A DNA stretch of 55,847 bases, from positions 1-55,847 of the forward strand of contig NZ_VUNG01000026.1 in assembly GCF_009695775.1 (NCBI RefSeq), read 5' to 3'. Positions 46,146 to 52,955 of the stretch are shown in pieces. The translations under genes were made by a program, and so were the position numbers. This DNA is from Hallella mizrahii (GTDB taxonomy: Bacteria > Bacteroidota > Bacteroidia > Bacteroidales > Bacteroidaceae). Position 1 is the stretch's first letter; each line of letters opens with the position of its first letter. The notes beneath the pieces were generated by a model. It searched no databases. It saw only the letters and a program-made list of their open reading frames with translations, and was not told the DNA's origin.

Positions 46146-48533
46146 TTAGTAAACGTACACCTTGCACTCCTTGATGCTGCCGGGAGCACCTTGTTCGGCG
46201 CGCGGCAGATATTCCATCGCGGAGACGGTCTGTGCGGAGCCGAGGTCAATGACGAGCAGATGAGGAAGGTCCGTGTCTGGAATTGTTTGCCAATAAGTAG
46301 ACTCTTGCAGGTCGAAAGCCTTGTCACCTGTATGGTTGCCGTTGGCGGCATCTTCTGAGTCAGCGTATTTCGTCGTCCAAGACTCTCGGCTGATACGATG
46401 ACCTTGGGTATCCTGGAGATAGAGTTCAGCGATAGCCGAGAGGTCTTTGCCGCTCTGATTGCTGCTGATGAGGATGGCCATGTAGCGGCCCTGTTGCGGT
46501 TTCTCGAAGCGGATGGTCTGCCAGCCGTTGCCAGGCTGTAGTGCACCGCTGAAGGCCGGTGTGCGGCTATTCAGGTCAGGCTTGTCACCGATGTTGTTGT
46601 GCAGGTTGGTCTTCTCCAGTTGCAGTTTGTCGAGTTCCGGCTTGGCTTGTCCCCAAAGGACGGGGTTTGCGGTACCTGCCACGTCGAGCACCATGATGCT
46701 GTTCTTGCCTTTCCTCAGCCAGCAACCTGGGCAGTAGAGTGTCTGCTGAGGGCCGATGCGCCAGAAACGGCCCAAGGCATGTCCGTTGACATAAACCTGT
46801 CCTTTGCCGAAGTTCTCCATATTGATAAAGGTATCGCCCACCTTACTCAGATTGAACGAGCCAAGGAAAACGCTTGGCTCCTTGTCACCGTTGCGTACAT
46901 TGAGGTGGGAGCGCAGTTCTGCATACGGCTTGCGGGATTGTGTGGCCAGTGTGTCCACATCGTCGGGAACGAGGCCGATGGTCCAGTCCTTGAGGTTGTA
47001 GGTGATGTCGTGCTGTCCGTCAGTTGTGGCGATGGTCACGTCGCCCGTGATGCCCTTGTAGTCCTTGATGGCGCGTCCGAAGTTGATACGTCCCATCGCC
47101 TCTACGAGGATGTCGAGTTTGGAACCTTTCTTCACCGGAGGCAACACGATGCTCTTCTCGTTTTTCACGCGGTCGATCTTCCCTACAAACTCCCCGTTGA
47201 TGAACACCTGCGCGTAGTCGTGGGCATCGCTGATGGTGAGGCGGCTTGGTTGATTGATTTCGGGCAGGGTAGTGGAGTAGAAGGCAGATCCCCATCCCAT
47301 GTCCATTTCCTCGAAGGTTTGCGTGTCGTGGCTCTTCACCGAGCGTGTGATGAACTGGCAGAGAGGGATGCGGGCAGAGAGCTTCACCTTGGGGAAGCTT
47401 ACCAGCGGAGCCGCAGGCTTGGGAACAGAGGGCAGTGCTTTGCCACCGTTGTATTTCTCCATAGTGCGGCGCAGTTCGTAGAACTTCGGTGTGGCTTGCC
47501 CGTATTCGTTGATCGGTGCGTCGTAGTCGTAGGATGTCACGTCGGGTGCGAAGCCCGGGCTGTTGGCTCCAGCCCAGTGTCCGAAGCTTGTTCCTCCGTG
47601 CGTCATATATAGAGAGAAGGAGATGCCTTTGGAGAGCATCTCGTCAATACCGTCCACCATGTCTTTGGCAGGACGTGTCTCGTGTCGGGCTCCCCACTTG
47701 TCAAACCATCCGCTCCAGAACTCCGAGCACATCTTCGGCGCGTCGGGGCGCAGTTCGCCGAGTCGTTTGAACTGCTGGTCGATGTTGGCACCTGTGCCGA
47801 AGTTCATCGTCCACACCAAGTCATCGAGTCCATTCTTGGTGAAGTTGCTTGACCAGTCGCACTGGAAGAGTACAGGACCAACGCTATTGCCTTGCTTGTC
47901 CTTGGTATACCAATTGTCTTTAAGCAGATCTCGGATGGCTCGGATGTAGGGTTTGTCTTCGCCGTAGCTGCCATACTCGTTTTCAACCTGCACCATGATA
48001 ATCGGCCCTCCGTGCTGTATGGTCAGTGGGGCGAGTTGTTCAGCCACCTTCTTCTCGAAGATCTTTACACGCTGCATGAAGAACGGGTCCTGCTCGCGTA
48101 GCCGTATGTCTTTCTTCTTCAACAGCCACCAGGGCAGTCCGCCCATCTCCCATTCAGCGCACACATAGGGTCCCGGGCGCACGATGACGTACATGCCGTG
48201 TTTCTGTGCCAAACGGCAGAAGGCGGCCACGTCGTTGTTGCCAGAAAAGTTGAAATGATCCTGCTGTGGCTCATGGATGTTCCAAAACACATAGAGGCAG
48301 AGCGTGTTCATGCCTAAAGCCTTGCACATCTTGATGCGTTGCTCCCAGTAGGGGCGGGGAATGCGTGGATAATGCACTTCGGCAGCTTTGACCACAAACG
48401 GCTTGTTGTTGAGGAGAAAGGTGCCTTTTCCCACTGTGAAATCACCACTGCGGTTCGCCGCCTGGCTGGATCCGGGAATCAGCATCATAGCCAGTGCGAG
48501 CATGAAAAAAAGAATCTTTTGTTGTAACTTCAT
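46146..48533 (-). CDS. Beta-galactosidase, glycoside hydrolase family 35
   Basis: This 795-residue secreted enzyme has a signal peptide (residues 1-25, ending GSSQA). The GH35 barrel covers about 35-350, with FVVKAAEVHYPRIPRPYWEQ, the acid/base Glu186 in VQVENEYGSYG and the nucleophile Glu271 in MCSEFWSGWFDKWG. Beta-sandwich jelly-roll domains follow, and a C-terminal discoidin-like (F5/8 type C) domain lies at about 670-795. It removes terminal beta-galactose from glycans, probably in the periplasm. I chose the ATG at 48533; the frame extends to 48563 without a signal-like sequence. It lies next to a GH127 gene on the same strand. Confidence 0.93.
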   Translation of the reverse strand: MKLQQKILFFMLALAMMLIPGSSQAANRSGDFTVGKGTFLLNNKPFVVKAAEVHYPRIPRPYWEQRIKMCKALGMNTLCLYVFWNIHEPQQDHFNFSGNNDVAAFCRLAQKHGMYVIVRPGPYVCAEWEMGGLPWWLLKKKDIRLREQDPFFMQRVKIFEKKVAEQLAPLTIQHGGPIIMVQVENEYGSYGEDKPYIRAIRDLLKDNWYTKDKQGNSVGPVLFQCDWSSNFTKNGLDDLVWTMNFGTGANIDQQFKRLGELRPDAPKMCSEFWSGWFDKWGARHETRPAKDMVDGIDEMLSKGISFSLYMTHGGTSFGHWAGANSPGFAPDVTSYDYDAPINEYGQATPKFYELRRTMEKYNGGKALPSVPKPAAPLVSFPKVKLSARIPLCQFITRSVKSHDTQTFEEMDMGWGSAFYSTTLPEINQPSRLTISDAHDYAQVFINGEFVGKIDRVKNEKSIVLPPVKKGSKLDILVEAMGRINFGRAIKDYKGITGDVTIATTDGQHDITYNLKDWTIGLVPDDVDTLATQSRKPYAELRSHLNVRNGDKEPSVFLGSFNLSKVGDTFINMENFGKGQVYVNGHALGRFWRIGPQQTLYCPGCWLRKGKNSIMVLDVAGTANPVLWGQAKPELDKLQLEKTNLHNNIGDKPDLNSRTPAFSGALQPGNGWQTIRFEKPQQGRYMAILISSNQSGKDLSAIAELYLQDTQGHRISRESWTTKYADSEDAANGNHTGDKAFDLQESTYWQTIPDTDLPHLLVIDLGSAQTVSAMEYLPRAEQGAPGSIKECKVYVY

Positions 48534-48679
48534 AGAAGAATTGTTATTAGGATTGTCTTCCACAAAATTACAAAAAAGATCCTTTTCTGCTGTTCACTTA
48601 TCATGCAATCAATCGTGCATCAGAGAGAAATATCAAAAAATGCCTTCTGATTCACGATTTGTTCCCTTCTGAATCTTAG

Positions 48680-51199
48680 CTATTTATTTGTTCTGACCAG
48701 TCTCAGACCATACCAGCCAGGGTTTGGTGTGGTGCCGTCGGCAGACAGTCTGACGACGAACTTGGCGGTAGCCTTTCCTTGTTTGTTACGAAGGAGGCTG
48801 GCGGGCAGAGGATATTCGACATCGAAGAAGCCATTGGTCTCGCCTTCAGTTTTTTCCGGAATGACGATGTTGGCAATCGTCACACCGTTGACGGTCAGCG
48901 TGGTCTGACGACCCTTGTCGGCTGTAGTGAAGCGACAGCGGATGGCAAGGCTGTCAGTGTTTTCAGGTGCGTTGAAGAGCGTGTACTGCACGTGTCCGCC
49001 TCTCTGGGCATCGCGATAGGTCTCGTCACGGAACGATCCGGCATGCGAGTCGGTGGAATAGTTGTATTCGTGTCCCGCCTCGTTTTGCTGTTCACCCGGA
49101 GAGACAAAGTCGATGGTGCGCTTGGCGAGAGCTTCTGCTTTGCGCTCTGTCTCTGCCATGTCGCTATGGGCATAGCCCTCGGGAGTCTGCTGATACCAGT
49201 AGCACATATAGCGGGCGTGGTGGATCGTAGCAAACGGCTGCAACATGAGACGGGTCCAGTGATAGCCCGTCACGCCCGGACGGCTCACATCCAGTGGAAA
49301 GCAAAGAGTGGACGGCTTTCCTTTGCCTACACGAGAGAGCACCTCACTGCGGTTGCCGATGAGCAGAGGCGCCGTGGTGAGCGGCAGACTCTTGCCCACA
49401 GCACCGGGTGCGTGGTCCATACGTCCTTCCCCGGCATATTCGTTTTTCAATTTTTCGTAGCTCAATCCTGTTGCGTCAGCGTCAGCCTTGTCGCAGGCTG
49501 TAGTCTTGGCGGCAAGCAAGACGGGACCATACTCAAAGGCGACATAGTCCGGGAGGTTGGGACAGGTTACCACACGCATCTGCATGGGCAGATCTACTTC
49601 CACCTTGTCGCCGGCTTTCCACTGTCGGTGTAGCTTGACGTAGGAAGCCTGCCCGACGGTTGTCTTGAGCGTTTGCGGCTCGCCATTGACGGTGATACGG
49701 AAGTCAGTAGTGGTCCACCAAGGATGTCGGATGGCCAGAGTGAATTTGCCGTCGCGGTTGATCGTCAGCGTGGTCTGCTGGCTATAAGGATAAGAAGTCG
49801 TCTGTGTCAAGTCGAAGCGGCGGTCGGAGAGATGACTTGGCGTGAAGAGATTGACGTAGAGCACAGAGTCGGCATCGTGGGTGTAGACAAACTGCCCGTA
49901 CTTACTATGGTTTTCCATGCCCGTACCGACGCAGCACCACATGCCTTTGTTTACTTGGGAATAGATGCGGTATCCTTGTGGGCGCAGCGTGGTGAAATAG
50001 ACATATCCGCCCGTCTTCGGGTCTTGCGTGGAGAGGATATGGTTGAGAGTGGTATATTCGTAGAAGTCGGCGTAGCGGGCGTCGTGGGTGCGGTCGGCGA
50101 GTATTTCCGAGAGTTTCAGCATGTTGTTGGAGTTGCAGCTCTCAGGCCCGTCGGCTCTGTCAATATAGCGGTTGCTGTTGGCTTTTGAGAGGAAGTGCTC
50201 TTCGACGCTGTTGCCGCCGATACATGTCGTGCGGTAATTTGCTACGTCGTCCCAGAAGTTTTGGGCTGCCTTGGCATAGCGCTTGTCGGCGGGACTCATC
50301 TCTGCAATGCGCTCGAAACCGATGTATTTCGGTACCTGCGTGTTGGCGTGCCGGTTGTCGAGAAACGTAGTGTTGAGCGTCTGCATACCGTCGACCATCT
50401 TTTGGTGTGAGAACGCCTTGGCAGCTTCGAGGTATTTTTTGTTGCCGAAGATCGTGTAGGCATCGGCGAGGACTTCATTCATACCTCCCTGCTCGGTGTT
50501 GAGTATGCTCTGCATCTGTTCGGTGCTGAGATGTCTGATGAGTGCTACGGTCCAGTCGGCCATCTTGCGGTACATCTCTTTGGCGGTCTTGTTGCCAGTG
50601 TAGAGATAGGCATCGCGCAGCCCTGCCATCACCTTATGCTCGCAGTAGAACGGCACCCATCCGCGAACGGGGTCGAAAGCTTTGGCGTTGCCCTGATAGA
50701 GTTCTCGCCACACCTCGTTGATCGGTTGCCCGCCGAGAAAGCCTTTCATACCCGTCTTGTCGTGTTGGTAGACGTCCTGACAGTCTTTTAGGACACTGAG
50801 CATATAGTCGAGTCGGGACTTGAGCAAGGCGCGTGTCTGCTTGTCCTGACAAGCAGCGTAGGCCATGGCGAGGGCAGAGAGATAGTGCCCGCCTACGTGT
50901 CCTGAGAGGTCAAAGCCGTTGCCGCCCCAGTTTTTGAAGTTGGGATGAAGTTGCAACCAATTGGTATAGCGTCCGGTGGTGAGCCCGGCTTGTCGGACGA
51001 ACGGCGTGAGCAGCCGGTCGGCATCGTAGTCGAGGAGTACCCGGATGTTGAGATCCATGGCCTGTTTCATGGGACTGTCGAGCAACGTGACCTGGCTAAG
51101 ATTGAAATGATGGGGATAGATTAGCTCCTGCGCCAAGCCTTTTGTAGATGTCGTCATCAGCATGGAGGCAGTAAGAGCGAACAGCAAATTGTGTTTCAT
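48680..51199 (-). CDS. Beta-L-arabinofuranosidase-type enzyme, glycoside hydrolase family 127
   Basis: This 839-residue secreted enzyme has a signal peptide (residues 1-23). The GH127 alpha/alpha barrel covers about 25-450: NLSQVTLLDSPMKQAMDLNI, GFDLSGHVGGHYLSALAMAY. The zinc and catalytic cysteines of the family are present: Glu353 and Cys355 in GPESCNSNNMLKL, and Cys422-Cys423 in WCCVGTGMENHSKY, where the first is the expected nucleophile. A nearby glutamate (Glu333/334 in NSVEEHF) is the candidate acid/base. C-terminal beta domains follow to residue 839. It cleaves beta-L-arabinofuranose from plant hydroxyproline-rich glycoproteins or related chains; the exact substrate is inferred. Confidence 0.92.
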   Translation of the reverse strand: MKHNLLFALTASMLMTTSTKGLAQELIYPHHFNLSQVTLLDSPMKQAMDLNIRVLLDYDADRLLTPFVRQAGLTTGRYTNWLQLHPNFKNWGGNGFDLSGHVGGHYLSALAMAYAACQDKQTRALLKSRLDYMLSVLKDCQDVYQHDKTGMKGFLGGQPINEVWRELYQGNAKAFDPVRGWVPFYCEHKVMAGLRDAYLYTGNKTAKEMYRKMADWTVALIRHLSTEQMQSILNTEQGGMNEVLADAYTIFGNKKYLEAAKAFSHQKMVDGMQTLNTTFLDNRHANTQVPKYIGFERIAEMSPADKRYAKAAQNFWDDVANYRTTCIGGNSVEEHFLSKANSNRYIDRADGPESCNSNNMLKLSEILADRTHDARYADFYEYTTLNHILSTQDPKTGGYVYFTTLRPQGYRIYSQVNKGMWCCVGTGMENHSKYGQFVYTHDADSVLYVNLFTPSHLSDRRFDLTQTTSYPYSQQTTLTINRDGKFTLAIRHPWWTTTDFRITVNGEPQTLKTTVGQASYVKLHRQWKAGDKVEVDLPMQMRVVTCPNLPDYVAFEYGPVLLAAKTTACDKADADATGLSYEKLKNEYAGEGRMDHAPGAVGKSLPLTTAPLLIGNRSEVLSRVGKGKPSTLCFPLDVSRPGVTGYHWTRLMLQPFATIHHARYMCYWYQQTPEGYAHSDMAETERKAEALAKRTIDFVSPGEQQNEAGHEYNYSTDSHAGSFRDETYRDAQRGGHVQYTLFNAPENTDSLAIRCRFTTADKGRQTTLTVNGVTIANIVIPEKTEGETNGFFDVEYPLPASLLRNKQGKATAKFVVRLSADGTTPNPGWYGLRLVRTNK

Positions 51200-51233
51200 G
51201 ATTTGTCTTTAGTATTTTGTTTTTAGTCATGTG

Positions 51234-51265
51234 CAAAGATAAGTGTTTGGCTCCATATATGCAAG
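51234..51265 (-). promoter_or_regulatory. Promoter of the GH127 gene
   Basis: On the minus strand the -7 box TATCTTTG (51241-51234) is preceded by CTTG (51265-51262), one base off the -33 consensus, with a 20-base spacer. The leader is about 30 bases. Confidence 0.6.
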
Positions 51266-51503
51266 AATCTCTTGTTTTTTATGTTTCTGTAACATTGACA
51301 ATCTCGGTTGCTGGGCTCATACAGTTAGAAAATGACGGTACTCTTATGTGTTGCAGCTTGTATAAGTATTATTAAAAACTTTACAAAATCATGTCACGAT
51401 TGTTGGATGAAATAGAGCGAAACCCGAAGCTAAAATCGGCGAAAACCACAGTGAAAACCTCAAAAAACGGCTCTGTCTGTGAGAAAACAGTGCGTTGATC
51501 GGG
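51266..51503. other. Non-coding stretch upstream of the GH127 gene
   Basis: I see no gene or clear element here other than generic AT-rich sequence. It adjoins the dispersed element that begins near 51504. Confidence 0.5.
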
Positions 51504-51507
51504 TTAA

Positions 51508-51757
51508 AACGGTGGAATGACACGCACAAAACGGTGAGATGATGCGGTCATCTCGGTTGTTTGATCGAAAATTCTCTAGAGAATTTTTCGTCAAAGTACC
51601 TTTTTGACATAAAGGTAAAAATCACTAAAATCGTATGTTGTTGATTTTTAGGCGTTTGTGGAAAACGCTGAAAATCGCGAAAATCAGACGAGAGACCAGT
51701 TTGCTGGCGAGAATCGTCTTCTCGTGGCCGGTTTTTTGTCAGAATATCGAACAATAA
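51508..51757. repeat. Dispersed intergenic element, copy 2
   Basis: This is the partner of copy 1 at 26771-27038. It has the palindrome with core AAAATTCTCTAGAGAATTTT (51568-51587) and outer arms TTTGA/TCAAA (51560-51595). TTTTTTGTCAG begins exactly 155 bases after the palindrome centre and is followed by AATATCGAACAATA. An ACGGTGG lies about 69 bases before it. The interior has diverged strongly from copy 1 but has the same length. Confidence 0.7.
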
Positions 51758-51833
51758 ACACCAACCGAGGGAATGACGCTCTATGAGTATGTAGAAGAAG
51801 TACCTTCATGGAGATTATTATTCACACGAATAT

Positions 51834-51888
51834 CCACGAATTATCCACGATTTTCTCATAAATATAATAATTGATGAATAATTCGTGG
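51834..51888. repeat. AT-rich inverted repeat
   Basis: CCACGAATTAT (51834-51844) is repeated inverted as ATAATTCGTGG (51878-51888) around a 33-base loop. The 5' arm also overlaps a direct repeat of the unit ATCCACGA. The nearby 51966-51979 is the perfect palindrome TTACAGATCTGTAA. Confidence 0.65.
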
Positions 51889-52150
51889 TCAATTCTTGAT
51901 CATTCAATGTCTTAATAGTCTTAATAGGGCAGAGTTAATGTTCATGAATAATGCAGGTTAACCAATTACAGATCTGTAACCAGAGAAAATTGCGAATATC
52001 CGGGCCGCGGGAAATAGCCAGTGCGCTTTAATTGCCCTTTGTATTTTGTTATTGGGTATTTAAAAAGTAAAGCTTAAAAGCCAAATATGATAATATCTGT
52101 AAATGATTAACCTAAAAAGATTAAAAAAGGATTGTTTATACAGCATTAAT
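51889..52150. other. AT-rich non-coding stretch before the small-gene island
   Basis: I see no gene here. It contains the palindrome at 51966-51979 and a GC-rich spot near 51999-52010. Confidence 0.5.
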
Positions 52151-52182
52151 ATTGCAATTTATAAATATTAATCCTATATTTG
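52151..52182 (+). promoter_or_regulatory. Promoter of the small membrane protein gene
   Basis: The -7 box TATATTTG is at 52175-52182. A near -33 box, ATTG, is at 52151-52154, with a 20-base spacer. The leader would be about 15 bases. Confidence 0.55.
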
Positions 52183-52203
52183 CAAAAAAATAAGTCGAAT
52201 TTT

Positions 52204-52407
52204 ATGAAATGTCTAAAAAGTTTTTTGAGGCCATTACACCTACCGGTTGAGGGTAAACGTGTGTCAATCATGTTTATTATGCTAAGTATGATGTCTGCTA
52301 TTGTTGTGTTTGTAGCTTATTCTACAAAATCTTTCTTAATGGCGTTTTTGGTATGTGTTTTATTATCAATTATTGAAGTCATTATATATTGTTTACTTAA
52401 TAATTAA
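52204..52407 (+). CDS. Small two-helix membrane protein
   Basis: This 67-residue protein has a basic N-terminus (MKCLKSFLRPLHLPVEGKR) and two hydrophobic segments at about residues 22-39 (SIMFIMLSMMSAIVVFVAY) and 44-64 (FLMAFLVCVLLSIIEVIIYC). I recognise no family. The ATG at 52204 is preceded by a promoter; an earlier TTG at 52180 falls inside the -7 box and is rejected. The gene is AT-rich against its neighbours. It is followed after 13 bases by a gene for a secreted small peptide. One possibility is an immunity or export partner of that peptide; this is inference only. Confidence 0.6.
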   Translation: MKCLKSFLRPLHLPVEGKRVSIMFIMLSMMSAIVVFVAYSTKSFLMAFLVCVLLSIIEVIIYCLLNN

Positions 52408-52420
52408 AAAGAAGTTAGAA

Positions 52421-52669
52421 ATGAAACGTTTAAAGAATCTTTCCCTGGTAATGCTGTTTTGCTTATCTACTGTTGTCGTCCAAAATTAGCCTATCTCAAA
52501 TGATCCTGCTTTCTTTGGATGGGTTGGAACTTATGCTAAAAATAAGAAAAGGCAATATATGTTAGTGGCAGCTAATATTGCTTGTGATGGTTGTTGGACA
52601 TTGGCAATTGCTGGTTCTGGAGTGTCAGCTGGAGCTTCATTTCTTGTAGGTGCGGGTTTGACAGCTTGA
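52421..52669 (+). pseudogene. Interrupted gene for a secreted Gly/Ala-rich small peptide
   Basis: The ATG at 52421 opens a signal peptide of 22 codons (MKRLKNLSLVMLFCLSTVVVQ), then an in-frame TAG at 52487-52489. The same frame continues for 59 codons with protein-like composition (PISNDPAFFGWVGTYAKNKK, then an IACDGCWTLAIAGSGVSAG segment) to a TGA at 52667. A single change CAG to TAG would explain the stop, with Gln directly after the signal peptide region. The mature part is hydrophobic with GxxxG-like spacing and two cysteines, features seen in some antimicrobial or membrane-active peptides. The 3' end abuts a transposase fragment, so it may also be truncated. It follows the two-helix membrane protein gene by 13 bases. 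Confidence 0.6.
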
Positions 52670-52689
52670 AGTTATCCGAAAGGACGTTG

Positions 52690-52781
52690 TGTAATACCTT
52701 CTTAATATGTTCTCGGTTTTTGTTCAAAATACAAAGATAAACACTATCTTTGTGGATGGCAAGGCCACATACTGATTTCAT
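52690..52781 (-). pseudogene. IS110-family transposase, N-terminal fragment
   Basis: On the minus strand the frame from the ATG at 52781 reads MKSVCGLAIHKDSVYLCILN, which matches the start of IS110-type (DEDD) transposases such as xxCGLDIHKDSVxxCIL. The expected first catalytic Asp, in GLD, is Ala here (Ala8 counting from this Met). The match fades after about 30 codons where the frame runs opposite to the small peptide gene. The rest of the transposase (about 300 residues) is absent. It is a decayed insertion that probably removed the end of the peptide gene. Confidence 0.6.
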
Positions 52782-52891
52782 AAGCCTAAATTTTAGAGGT
52801 TTGAGCATTAATAATTTCTATTAATCAGCATACAGAAGGGTGGGCTATTAATTTTCTCGTTTTAACCGGCTTATAATTCTATAATTTTATC

Positions 52892-52899
52892 TATCTTTG
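52892..52899 (+). promoter_or_regulatory. Possible promoter -7 element of the GH3 gene
   Basis: TATCTTTG at 52892-52899 fits TAnnTTTG. No good -33 box is seen. It lies 57 bases before the ATG. Confidence 0.4.
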
Positions 52900-52955
52900 C
52901 AACAACGTTCAGCCTAAAGGAGATTTCTCCAAGTGATGTAGACCTTCATATTACT

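Noticed and set aside
52180..52407. Small membrane protein starting at TTG 52180
   Set aside because: This TTG is part of the -7 box of the promoter, so the start at ATG 52204 is preferred.
52487..52489. TAG read as glutamine, as in some gut phages
   Set aside because: The genome uses TAG as a normal stop (nusG), and there is no phage context or suppressor tRNA in the window. A point mutation is simpler.
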